A stretch of DNA of 64,000 nt, from the NCBI GenBank assembly GCA_947625495.1, contig CANQOQ010000011.1:1-64000 (forward strand). Direction: 5' to 3'. Positions 19,744 through 28,135 of this stretch are shown here, piece after piece (the stretch's first letter is position 1; each line of letters begins with the position of its first letter). The position numbers were made by a program, and so were the translations under genes. The DNA comes from Candidatus Gastranaerophilales bacterium (lineage in GTDB: Bacteria > Cyanobacteriota > Vampirovibrionia > Gastranaerophilales > Gastranaerophilaceae). The notes under the pieces were generated by a model. It saw only the letters and a list, made by a program, of their open reading frames with translations, ran no database searches and had not been told where the DNA came from.

Positions 19744-20078
19744 GCGAGAACAGACGTTGGTACGATGATGACCCCATATTAAAAGAGGCGCTTGAATTGT
19801 TAAAACTTCAAACCGATGACAAGAAAACGGCTGCTGCCGATTTCATTATTTCACTGCAAGAACAGGTTGCTCAAGATGTTATTGAAAGGATTTATGAAAT
19901 AACAAAGGAATTTGCAGGAAAAGGAAATCGCTGGTATGATTCAGATCCTGTTATGATTAAAGCAATTGAATTATTAAGGGCAGCACCGCCTAAAACTCAA
20001 AGAATTGCAGCTTTGAAACTTCTGCTTGCCATTGAAAATAATACGCTGGATGAATTGGATAAAGATGAAAACGACTGA
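19740..20078 (+). CDS. Hypothetical protein with duplicated RWYDxDP motif
   Basis: A 112-residue acidic, helical protein made of two similar halves: the first begins RRWYDDDPILKEALELLK (residues 5-22) and the second NRWYDSDPVMIKAIELLR (about residues 63-80). Each half has the RWYDxDP motif followed by an amphipathic helix, suggesting an internal duplication. It overlaps tmk by four bases (ATGA) and folE2 by 14, so it is made with them. No known domain is recognised; function unknown. Confidence 0.82.
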   Translation: MSENRRWYDDDPILKEALELLKLQTDDKKTAAADFIISLQEQVAQDVIERIYEITKEFAGKGNRWYDSDPVMIKAIELLRAAPPKTQRIAALKLLLAIENNTLDELDKDEND

Positions 20079-20862
20079 TAATCTAAAAGATATTCAAAAT
20101 CAAAATGACAAAAGGGGTATTGATATTCAAAAAGTCGGAGTCAACGGAGTTGAAGTGCCTCTTATAATTCAGCGCAAAAATGCAGACAGTCAAATAGTTT
20201 CGGCTAAAGCACGCTTAAGTGTTACGCTTCCTCATAACTACAGAGGAACTCACATGTCAAGATTTATAGAAATTTTGAGTGACTACTCAAGCAAAAATAT
20301 CTTAGGCATTGATATTAAAGCACTTCTGGTTGATGTTCAAAAAAAACTCAATTCAAAATCAAGTCATGTAAAATTTGAATTTAAATATTTTATAAATAAA
20401 AAAGCTCCCGTAAGTAAAATTGAATTTCCCGTAGGTTATGACTGTTCTTTTCAAGGGGATTTAACTGGTAATGATTACAGGTTTATATTGGGAGTTAAAG
20501 TTCCCGTCACTACGCTTTGTCCTTGTTCAAAAGAAATATCAAAGTATTCCGCTCACAATCAAAGAACAATGATAAAAGTAAAGGTAAGCTATGATGAAAA
20601 TGATATAATCTGGATTGAAGATTTGGTGGATATGATAGAATCAACGGGTTCAAGCAAAATATATTCAATTTTAAAAAGAAGCGATGAAAAATATGTAACG
20701 GAAAAAGCTTATGAAAATCCTAAATTTGTGGAAGATGTTTTACGGGATTTAATATGCCTTTTAAAAGGAAATGACAAAATAAAATTTTATGAAGCGGAAG
20801 TTGAAGCACAAGAAAGTATCCATAACCACAATGCTTGGGCTTGGCAGTCGGAACAAAAATAA
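20065..20862 (+). CDS. folE2: GTP cyclohydrolase FolE2
   Basis: A 265-residue type IB GTP cyclohydrolase, producing dihydroneopterin triphosphate for folate or queuosine. The family features are VSLP-type SVTLPHNYRGTHMSRF, the active-site Cys in TTLCPCSKEIS (zinc ligand), AHNQRT and AEVEAQESIHNHNAWA near the C-terminus. The ATG at 20065 gives the usual length; an upstream ATG at 20026 would overlap the previous gene further without matching the family. The enzyme uses several metals and replaces FolE under zinc limitation in some bacteria. Confidence 0.95.
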   Translation: MKTTDNLKDIQNQNDKRGIDIQKVGVNGVEVPLIIQRKNADSQIVSAKARLSVTLPHNYRGTHMSRFIEILSDYSSKNILGIDIKALLVDVQKKLNSKSSHVKFEFKYFINKKAPVSKIEFPVGYDCSFQGDLTGNDYRFILGVKVPVTTLCPCSKEISKYSAHNQRTMIKVKVSYDENDIIWIEDLVDMIESTGSSKIYSILKRSDEKYVTEKAYENPKFVEDVLRDLICLLKGNDKIKFYEAEVEAQESIHNHNAWAWQSEQK

Positions 20863-20875
20863 TTGGAGATAAGAA

Positions 20876-22120
20876 ATGAAAGAACTATTTAACGATTACG
20901 TACAATCACTTGAAACATATATAATGATTCAAATAAAAATGGATACCGCAAGATTAGCGCCCGAACTAACGGCAAAAAACAGAGCGCCGATTTCACTTGC
21001 AATGGGAGCGCCCGTTGAAAAACCTCCTCAATTGGTTACGGATAAAATCAGAGAATATGCACTTGCTGACGGTATGCACACTTATACTATCGTAAAAGGT
21101 GAATCTTATTTGCTTGAATCCATTGCACAAAATATGAAAAAACGTACAGGTGTTGATTTTGATTCTAAATCAGAAATTTGTGCATTAATCGGTTCAAAAG
21201 AGGGAATTGCAAACCTTATAAGGGCTTTAATTAACCCTAAAAAGGAGATGAAAGACAGAGATATAATATTGATTCCAGACCCGGGGTATGCTTCATATAA
21301 AGAAATGGTAAAAGTTTCAGGCGGTATGAGCTACGGTATACCTTTAACACCTGAAAACAACTACATGCCTGACTTGGATGAAGTTATGAATAACCTTGAA
21401 AAAGACGGCTATGACAAGAATAAAGTAAAAGCTTTAATTATAAACTATCCGAATAACCCGTTAGGCGCAATATGTACTAAAGAATATCTGAAAAAAACGG
21501 TGGATTTCTGCAAAAAACATAAAATTCTTTTAATCTCGGATGCCGCATATATTGATTTAACGTTTGAAGGTGCGCCAAAGGCTCACAGCGTATTTGAAAT
21601 TGAAGGAGCAAAAGATGTTGCGGTTGAATTTTTCAGTTTTTCAAAACCATATTCAATGACAGGCTGGAGAATCGGCTGGGTTTGCGGTAATGCTGATGCA
21701 GTCGGAATTTTAGGCAAATTAAAATCAACAATAGATACAGGTATATATAAACCCATTCAAAAAGCTGCTGCAGATATTTTAAACTCACAAGAAGGCGATA
21801 AATATATTGTTGAAGCAAATCACAGATTTGAAAGAAAACAAAAAATAGTAGTTGACGGATTTAAAGAACTGGGCTGGCCCATGGATAAGATTAATCCGCC
21901 AAGAGCTACGTTTTATTTGTGGCTTCCGATTCCTCCGAAGTACAAAACATCAAAAGAATTTACCGATGCGGTTCTTCATAAATCAGGTATTGTACTGGTT
22001 CCGGGTAACGGATTCGGAAATAACGGCGAGGGCTGGTTCAGAATGTCTATTGTCGCAAGTGAAGACGATATGAAAGAAGTTATAAGAAGACTTAAAGAAG
22101 ACGGGTTCTATTTTGAGTAA
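20876..22120 (+). CDS. dapL: LL-diaminopimelate aminotransferase-like, class I/II PLP enzyme
   Basis: A 414-residue fold-type I aminotransferase. PLP-binding features: NYPNNPLGA (substrate carboxylate site), ISDAAYIDLTFEG (Asp and Tyr contacting the cofactor) and FSFSKPYSMTGWRIGW, with the Schiff-base Lys and the phosphate-binding Arg. The sequence resembles LL-DAP aminotransferases that convert tetrahydrodipicolinate directly to LL-diaminopimelate, complementing dapB at 10865, but other alpha-aminotransferases share these motifs. RBS GGAGATAAGA precedes the ATG. The end overlaps the hisH TTG start by eight bases. Confidence 0.8.
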   Translation: MKELFNDYVQSLETYIMIQIKMDTARLAPELTAKNRAPISLAMGAPVEKPPQLVTDKIREYALADGMHTYTIVKGESYLLESIAQNMKKRTGVDFDSKSEICALIGSKEGIANLIRALINPKKEMKDRDIILIPDPGYASYKEMVKVSGGMSYGIPLTPENNYMPDLDEVMNNLEKDGYDKNKVKALIINYPNNPLGAICTKEYLKKTVDFCKKHKILLISDAAYIDLTFEGAPKAHSVFEIEGAKDVAVEFFSFSKPYSMTGWRIGWVCGNADAVGILGKLKSTIDTGIYKPIQKAAADILNSQEGDKYIVEANHRFERKQKIVVDGFKELGWPMDKINPPRATFYLWLPIPPKYKTSKEFTDAVLHKSGIVLVPGNGFGNNGEGWFRMSIVASEDDMKEVIRRLKEDGFYFE

Positions 22121-22703
22121 GGTTATAATAGTTGACTATGATGCCGGAAATATAAGAAGCATAGCTAATATGCTTTCTTTTCTTAATACAGATTATGAAA
22201 TTACTTCAGAAAAGGATAAAATATTAACTGCAGATAAAATTATTTTTCCGGGGCAAGGACATTTTAAGCAGGCAATGGAGAATTTAGAAAAGAAAAATTT
22301 AATTCCCGTTATAAAAGAATGCTGTCAAAATAATGTTCCGTTTCTCGGTATATGTCTCGGGCTTCAAATTTTATTTGAGAAAAGTGAAGAAGCTCCAAAT
22401 ATTGAGGGGCTGGGTATTTTTAAAGGTGAAGTAAAACGCTTCACAAAAGGAAAAATTCCTCAAATCGGCTGGAATAAAATTATTACAACAAACAATAATT
22501 ATTATTTATCTGATGATTATTTCTATTTTGTAAATTCATATTACGTAAAACCTGATAATGACTCAATTATAAGTTCATACTGTGATTATAACGGTCAATT
22601 TTGCGCTTCTGTAGAACAAAATAATATTACGGCAGTACAATTCCATCCTGAAAAAAGTTCAACGGCAGGTTTAAACTTTTTTAAAAAGTGGATAGGAGAA
22701 TAA
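22113..22703 (+). CDS. hisH: Imidazole glycerol phosphate synthase, glutamine amidotransferase subunit
   Basis: A 196-residue class I glutaminase. The nucleophile is Cys in FLGICLGLQILF (near residue 83), the catalytic His and Glu are in VQFHPEKSS, and IFPGQGHF is the oxyanion region. HisH-type segments GEVKRF, IPQIGWN and YFVNSYYV are present; the usual HSYY is NSYY. The start is TTG, inside the end of dapL. HisF, its partner, is not in the window, and the next genes are a glycosyltransferase and radical SAM enzymes, so a role in sugar amidation (as for HisH-like proteins of some LPS loci) cannot be excluded. Confidence 0.83.
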   Translation: MSKVIIVDYDAGNIRSIANMLSFLNTDYEITSEKDKILTADKIIFPGQGHFKQAMENLEKKNLIPVIKECCQNNVPFLGICLGLQILFEKSEEAPNIEGLGIFKGEVKRFTKGKIPQIGWNKIITTNNNYYLSDDYFYFVNSYYVKPDNDSIISSYCDYNGQFCASVEQNNITAVQFHPEKSSTAGLNFFKKWIGE

Positions 22704-22705
22704 GT

Positions 22706-23479
22706 ATGGAAAATAAAATTTCAATTGTTATAAATACTTATAACTGCGAAAAAACTTTTAAAGAGTGTCTTGAATCGGTTAAAGATTTTGATGAAATTGT
22801 TGTATGTGATATGTATTCAACAGATAAAACTCTTGAAATTGCAAAAGAATATAATTGCAAAATTATAATGCATGAAAATATAGGCTACGCTGACCCTGCA
22901 AGAAATTATGCAATTTCAAATGCTTCAAACGAATGGGTTTTCGTAATTGATTCAGATGAGGTTGTTCCAAAAGAACTAAGAGAATATTTATATGAATTTA
23001 TAAAATCCCCTTCACAATATACGGGAGTTGCCATGCCAAGAATCACATACGGCTGGAATGAACCGCTTGAAGTTCTTTACCCTGACATAATAGTAAGGTT
23101 CTTTAAACGCAACCTTGTAATCTATCCGCCTCAAGTCCATGGTACACCTTATGTTAAAGAAGGTAAAATATATTATATAGATAAGAAGCGAAAAGACCTT
23201 GCAATAATTCATATACAAAACAGAACAATTTCAGGCTGGCTCAAAATTATCGACACATATACCGATTGGGAAATCGAAAAGCTGAAAGAAAAAAACAAAG
23301 ATATTAATTTTTTCTATCATACATGGAAAAGTCTTTGGATTTTCATAGAAAAGTTCTTTTTTAAAGGCGGAATTAAGAACGGAATCAGAGGTTTTATTAT
23401 ATGCGTATTAATGTTTAGTTTATATAAATTCATTGTAGGCTGTAAATGGTGGGAATATAAACTCAAGGGAAATAAATAA
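22706..23479 (+). CDS. Glycosyltransferase family 2
   Basis: A 257-residue GT2 enzyme. The GT-A fold begins ISIVINTYNCEKTFKECLESV, and the metal-binding DxD is in FVIDSDEVVP (about residue 78). It resembles the WaaE/KdtX group of LPS-core or surface-glycan transferases. The chosen ATG follows GGAGAATAAGT; a GTG at 22688 in the same frame would add six residues. A hydrophobic region near residues 225-245 (FIICVLMFSLYKFIVG) may attach it to the inner membrane. Its TAA overlaps the ATG of the next radical SAM gene. Confidence 0.88.
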   Translation: MENKISIVINTYNCEKTFKECLESVKDFDEIVVCDMYSTDKTLEIAKEYNCKIIMHENIGYADPARNYAISNASNEWVFVIDSDEVVPKELREYLYEFIKSPSQYTGVAMPRITYGWNEPLEVLYPDIIVRFFKRNLVIYPPQVHGTPYVKEGKIYYIDKKRKDLAIIHIQNRTISGWLKIIDTYTDWEIEKLKEKNKDINFFYHTWKSLWIFIEKFFFKGGIKNGIRGFIICVLMFSLYKFIVGCKWWEYKLKGNK

Positions 23480-24519
23480 TGTTCGATAAATTAAAATCAT
23501 TTTTTACAAAAAAGCAGAAAAAAATAAAATATGTAAGCTGTGAATATGTGCAGCACGGGTTTAACGTTGACTATGAGGATATAAAAATGTGCTGTTTTAA
23601 TTGCCACGAAGGCGGAGGCAGACAGATTCTCATAGATAATTACCATGGTGAAATGATTGATTGGAACAAATTTTTCAAAGAGAAACGCAAAATGCGTGAA
23701 TTGAATAAAAAAGGAATTATATTAGAACGCTGTAAAGGATGTATATTTCTTAAAGAGCGAGAATGGGATGATGAAGACTATATAAATTATATGGTATTTA
23801 ATCATTGGACACAGTGCAACTGTAAATGTAAATATTGTTTTACCAATGAGCAATCGGACTATTTTAATGCACGCAAAAACTATAATATGTATCCGGTAAT
23901 AAAAAAACTTGCGGATATGGGAAAAATAAGAGGCGGAGGAGAAATCGGATTTGGAGGCGGAGAACCTGCTTTGCTTCCTGAATTTGAACCGCTTTTAAAT
24001 TTATTGCTTGACTCAGGGTGTGACAATATCAGAGTCCATTCCTCGGGGGTAAAATATTCAAAAGCAATAGAAAGAGGACTGGCAGAGGGTAAAGTTACTC
24101 TTGTTGTCTCTGTTGATTCGGGCACAAGTGAAACTTACACAAATATTAAAAGAGTTAATCATTTTAATAAAGTGTGGGAAAATCTTAAACAATATGCAGA
24201 CAGTCAGACATTTGACAAATATAAAGCAAAAACTAAATATATAATCTATCCGGGATTTAACGATAAAAAAGAGGAACTGGACAAGTGGTTTGATTTAACC
24301 GTTAAATCAGGTATAAGAAGTGTGGTGCTTGATGTTGAAGGCGGTTATTATGAAAATAATAAATATAATATTCCCAATGAATTATATGAACTGCTTGAAT
24401 ATGCCGAAAAAAGAACAAAAGAACTCGATATGAAAAATGTTGAATTTTATGACAGAGCAAAACACATGCGTTTGCATAAAGAAGAATATAAAAAATTGAG
24501 AGAAAATGCACAAGAATAA
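23479..24519 (+). CDS. Radical SAM protein, class A (N-terminal Cys-rich region)
   Basis: A 346-residue radical SAM enzyme. Cys21, Cys38, Cys39, Cys42 and the pair Cys85/Cys88 (ERCKGC) form a Cys-rich N-terminal region; the canonical CX3CX2C is Cys113, Cys117, Cys120 in CNCKCKYC. The GGEP motif (FGGGEPALL), HSSGVKYSKAIERGL, SVDSGTSETY and a C-terminal Y-I-x-x-P-x-x-N-D segment follow. These motifs recur in the other paralogues of the window and define the family. The extra Cys suggest an auxiliary Fe-S cluster. Substrate unknown; translational coupling to a glycosyltransferase and to the transporter fusion downstream suggests a glycan or glycoconjugate. Confidence 0.88.
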   Translation: MFDKLKSFFTKKQKKIKYVSCEYVQHGFNVDYEDIKMCCFNCHEGGGRQILIDNYHGEMIDWNKFFKEKRKMRELNKKGIILERCKGCIFLKEREWDDEDYINYMVFNHWTQCNCKCKYCFTNEQSDYFNARKNYNMYPVIKKLADMGKIRGGGEIGFGGGEPALLPEFEPLLNLLLDSGCDNIRVHSSGVKYSKAIERGLAEGKVTLVVSVDSGTSETYTNIKRVNHFNKVWENLKQYADSQTFDKYKAKTKYIIYPGFNDKKEELDKWFDLTVKSGIRSVVLDVEGGYYENNKYNIPNELYELLEYAEKRTKELDMKNVEFYDRAKHMRLHKEEYKKLRENAQE

Positions 24520-26794
24520 ATATATAAGCTGTGACAGACTTATTAACGGTATAGATTTTGAAATAGATAATATTGAATTATGCTGCTTCAGATGCCATAA
24601 AGGCGGCGGGATTATTCCTCTTTGTGAAGTTAAAAACGGCAATATAGATTTTGATTCTTTTTTCTCTGCCAGAGATAAATATATTAAGGAAAATAAAGCA
24701 GGAAAAATAAACCCAAAATGTGAAGGATGTCTTAATCTTGAGAAAAAAGAATGGAACGAAAAACCTGTCATAAAATATATTCATTTTAACCATTGGACTC
24801 ACTGCAACTCCAACTGCGAATATTGTTATACAAAAAAAGACCCAAAATATAAAGGAGGAGTTCAGCACTATAATGCCCTGCCGATTTTAAAAGAAATATT
24901 ATCAAAAATTGAATTTTCGCCCTCAGGCGAAATAACGTTTGCAGGCGGAGAACCCGCTTTACTTGACGAGTTTGATGACATTATAGATTATCTTCTTGAT
25001 ATAGGTGCTAAAAAAATCATTATTCACTCTTCGGGCATAAAATATTCAAAAGCAATTGAAAGAGGTTTAAAGGAAAATAAAATTCAGCTTGTTATCTCTC
25101 ATGATTCAGGCAGCAGTGAAATTTATGAAAAAATTAAAAACACTTATACTTATGATGAGGTTTGGAAAAATACTGCAGAATATGCAAAGATATCAAGCAA
25201 AAATGTTTATTCAAAGTATATTATTATCCCCAAAGTCAATGATAATAAAGAAGAAATAAAAAAATGGCTGAATAAAGCGCATGAATGTTCGATTAAAACA
25301 ATAATAGCGGATATTGAACATGATTTTTATAATCAAAACAAAAATAACTTTAGAGAATGCCTTAGAATATTATCACTTTGTGAATATATAAAGAATGCGG
25401 CAAAATCACTCGGCATTGAAGTTGAGTTTTACAACAGCGCAATATATCTATATGAAAAATATAAATTATTTATACCCCTTTTTAAATACAGATATTATTT
25501 TCTGGAACTGTTAATACTGGCTTTTCCGCTTTTAATAGGCAATTTAGGACATATATTAATTGGCGGAACGGATATATTAATTGTATCCAAGTATAATATA
25601 AACTCGCTTGCGGCAATAAGTATAGCTAATTCCATACTGTTTACCATATTTATATTCGGACTCGGCATACTGGATGCAATAACAATAATTCTCTCAAATA
25701 AACTGGGGCAAAGGGAGCATATAAAAGGTTATTTACTGTCAAGTTTAATATTTTCGGCTTTTCTGGCGGTAATTTTCACTCTTTTATGCTATAGTTCAAT
25801 ATTTCTTGTTGACAGATTATCATTTGAAACTCATCTTGTGCCTTTAATAAAGCAGTATATCAAAATAGTGTCATTCTCAATGTTCGGAATGTTTTTGTAT
25901 CAGGGAGTAAAAGTATTTCTGCAGGCGTATGAAATTGTAAAATTTCCTAATCTTCTATTATTAGGTGCCGTTATAGTAAATTTGATATTCGATATAGTTT
26001 TTGTTTTCGGATTTTTCGGACTTCCCGCAATGGGTTCAAAAGGGGCAGCAATTGCGACATTATGCGTACGTTCTTTAATGGGAATAGCTATGCTTGTATA
26101 CATATTTAAGTCAATTAATTTCAAGTCAAAGATTGATTTATCGTATATGAAACAGATATTAAAGATAGGAATACCAATCGGGACGGCATTGTTACTGGAA
26201 TTTTTGGCATTTAATATAATAACAATACTTGTAGGTAGAGATTCGGGAATTTTATCGGCGGCTCATAATATATTAATGCTTATCCCGTCTACGACATTTA
26301 CGGTGCCGCTTGCCATAGCAACTGCCGTTGCGATTAAGGTGTCTTATTATTACGGTGCAAAAAAATGCAAAGAAGTTAAAAATTACTCCTATGCCGGAGT
26401 TATTATGGGAGTGTCTTTTATGGCATTTTGCTCATTGATACTATCTCTGTTTCCGGCTCAAATAATAAAATTATTTACTGATAACGCTCAGGTCTTAAAT
26501 ATTTCACTGCCGCTTATATTAATAGCAGCGATGTATCAGGTATTCGACGGATTTCAGGTTATAACAGGCGGTATTTTAAAAGGATTTAAAATGACTAAAG
26601 TTGTTTCTTCCACAGTTTTATGCGGGTATTGGGTTATTGGTATGCCTGTTGCATTTATTCTTGTGAGATATTTTAATTATTCCTTAAAAGGTTATTGGAT
26701 AGCTCTTGCGGTTGCTTTATTTTCAATGGGAATGATTCAGGCATTAATTGCAAAATATAAGTTCAACAAATTTAAAAAAACATGCCAGGATTAA
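24506..26794 (+). CDS. Radical SAM (class A) - MATE transporter fusion protein
   Basis: A 762-residue two-part protein in one uninterrupted frame. Residues 1 to about 315 are a class A radical SAM enzyme: Cys9, Cys26, Cys27, Cys30, Cys72, Cys75, then CX3CX2C at Cys100, Cys104, Cys107, GGEP near residue 147 and NDNKEEIKKW. From about residue 325 to 755 comes a full-length MATE/MOP-type transporter with about twelve membrane segments (opening LELLILAFPLLIGNLGHILI). The gene overlaps the preceding radical SAM gene by 14 bases. The fusion suggests that the enzyme's product, or something carrying it, is exported. No frameshift or internal stop is seen. Confidence 0.9.
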   Translation: MHKNKYISCDRLINGIDFEIDNIELCCFRCHKGGGIIPLCEVKNGNIDFDSFFSARDKYIKENKAGKINPKCEGCLNLEKKEWNEKPVIKYIHFNHWTHCNSNCEYCYTKKDPKYKGGVQHYNALPILKEILSKIEFSPSGEITFAGGEPALLDEFDDIIDYLLDIGAKKIIIHSSGIKYSKAIERGLKENKIQLVISHDSGSSEIYEKIKNTYTYDEVWKNTAEYAKISSKNVYSKYIIIPKVNDNKEEIKKWLNKAHECSIKTIIADIEHDFYNQNKNNFRECLRILSLCEYIKNAAKSLGIEVEFYNSAIYLYEKYKLFIPLFKYRYYFLELLILAFPLLIGNLGHILIGGTDILIVSKYNINSLAAISIANSILFTIFIFGLGILDAITIILSNKLGQREHIKGYLLSSLIFSAFLAVIFTLLCYSSIFLVDRLSFETHLVPLIKQYIKIVSFSMFGMFLYQGVKVFLQAYEIVKFPNLLLLGAVIVNLIFDIVFVFGFFGLPAMGSKGAAIATLCVRSLMGIAMLVYIFKSINFKSKIDLSYMKQILKIGIPIGTALLLEFLAFNIITILVGRDSGILSAAHNILMLIPSTTFTVPLAIATAVAIKVSYYYGAKKCKEVKNYSYAGVIMGVSFMAFCSLILSLFPAQIIKLFTDNAQVLNISLPLILIAAMYQVFDGFQVITGGILKGFKMTKVVSSTVLCGYWVIGMPVAFILVRYFNYSLKGYWIALAVALFSMGMIQALIAKYKFNKFKKTCQD

Positions 26795-26804
26795 GGATTT
26801 AATG

Positions 26805-26810
26805 TATAAT
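26805..26810 (+). promoter_or_regulatory. -10 element for pyrH-frr-cdsA-rnc-rpe-nagA
   Basis: Extended -10 TGTATAAT ending at 26810, 37 bases before the pyrH ATG and after the stop of the transporter fusion. It separates the pyrH operon from the serS-to-MATE run. No clear -35. Confidence 0.55.
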
Positions 26811-26847
26811 TAGTTTATCGTTATTACAGATGTTTGAATAGGTTTAT

Positions 26848-27573
26848 ATGGAAGATAAGTTAAAATATAAAAGAATTCTGCTTAAATTATCTGGTGAAGC
26901 ACTTCTTGGCAGTCAAGAGTTTGGAATAGATCAAAAACCGTTGGAAATGATAGCTAACGAAATAAAAGAGGCATATAATTTAGGTGCTGAGATAGCAATA
27001 GTAGTCGGCGGCGGAAACATATTCAGGGGCGTTAAGAACTCTGCTAAATACGGTATGGATCAGGCAACAGGCGACTATATAGGAATGCTTGCTACCGTTA
27101 TGAATGCTCTGGCTCTTCAAAGTGCATTAAGAAAACTTGATGTTCAATGCAGAGTTCAAACTGCAATAGATATGAACAAAATAGCAGAACCGTATATAAG
27201 ATTTAAAGCAATAAGACATCTTGAAAAATCAAGAGTAGTAATATTTGCAGCAGGTACGGGAAACCCGTTTTTTACGACAGATACGGCAGCTGCTCTAAGA
27301 GCATCCGAAATAGGAGCTCAGGCTATGTTAATGGCTAAAAACGGAGTTGACGGTGTATACTCTGATGACCCGAGAATTAATCCTAATGCTAAAAAATATA
27401 AAAATATTACATACGATGATATCATAATTAAAGGTCTAAAAGTAATGGATACCGCTTCTTGCGCATTATGTAAACAAAATTCCATACCCATTGTGGTATT
27501 TGATTTTGCGGCAAAAGGAAGCATTATAAAGATATTAAAAGGCGAAGAAACAGGAACATACGTAGGAGGTTAA
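26848..27573 (+). CDS. pyrH: Uridylate kinase
   Basis: A 241-residue hexameric UMP kinase of the amino acid kinase family. It has RILLKLSGEALLG at the N-terminus, IVVGGGNIFRG, the ATVMNALALQSAL helix and GTGNPFFTTDTAAALRA. A likely first gene of the pyrH-frr-cdsA-rnc-rpe-nagA unit, a conserved order in many bacteria. Confidence 0.98.
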   Translation: MEDKLKYKRILLKLSGEALLGSQEFGIDQKPLEMIANEIKEAYNLGAEIAIVVGGGNIFRGVKNSAKYGMDQATGDYIGMLATVMNALALQSALRKLDVQCRVQTAIDMNKIAEPYIRFKAIRHLEKSRVVIFAAGTGNPFFTTDTAAALRASEIGAQAMLMAKNGVDGVYSDDPRINPNAKKYKNITYDDIIIKGLKVMDTASCALCKQNSIPIVVFDFAAKGSIIKILKGEETGTYVGG

Positions 27574-27574
27574 A

Positions 27575-28135
27575 ATGACAACAGATGCAATGTTTGCGTC
27601 AGGTACAGACAAAATGGAAAAAGCAATTAATCAGATGAAGAAAGAATTTGTTTCTATCAGAACAGGAAGAGCAAATCCTATGATTCTTGATAAAGTTTTG
27701 GTTGAATACTATGGAGTTCCGACTCCTTTAAGACAGCTTTCTCAGGTAAGCGTACAGGACGGCACAACAATTGTTATCGCTCCTTATGATAAAACAATAT
27801 TAAAAGAAGTTGAAAAAGCCATATCAAAAGCAGATTTGGGTATTAATCCCAACAGCGACGGAATTGTAGTTCGTTTAGTTTTCCCTCCGCTTACTTCCGA
27901 TAAAAGAAAAGAAATTTGTAAAGACGTTAAAAAAGTTTGTGAAGATACTAAAGTTGCTATTCGTAATATCAGAAGAGATATGACCGATGAACTTAAAAAA
28001 ATCGAAAAAGCTGAAAATCTGCCAGAAGACTCTGTTAAAGATAATCAGGATAAAATTCAGAAATTAACCGATAAATATATTAAAATATCTGATGATTTGG
28101 CAGCAGAAAAAGAAAAAGAGGTTTTAACAGTATAG
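27575..28135 (+). CDS. frr: Ribosome recycling factor
   Basis: A 186-residue tRNA-mimicking factor that splits post-termination ribosomes with EF-G. Typical stretches: SIRTGRANPMILDKV, IAPYDKTILKEVEKAI, VRLVFPPLTSDKRKEI, and the C-terminal helix. Starts one base after pyrH. RBS TAGGAGGT. Confidence 0.98.
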   Translation: MTTDAMFASGTDKMEKAINQMKKEFVSIRTGRANPMILDKVLVEYYGVPTPLRQLSQVSVQDGTTIVIAPYDKTILKEVEKAISKADLGINPNSDGIVVRLVFPPLTSDKRKEICKDVKKVCEDTKVAIRNIRRDMTDELKKIEKAENLPEDSVKDNQDKIQKLTDKYIKISDDLAAEKEKEVLTV

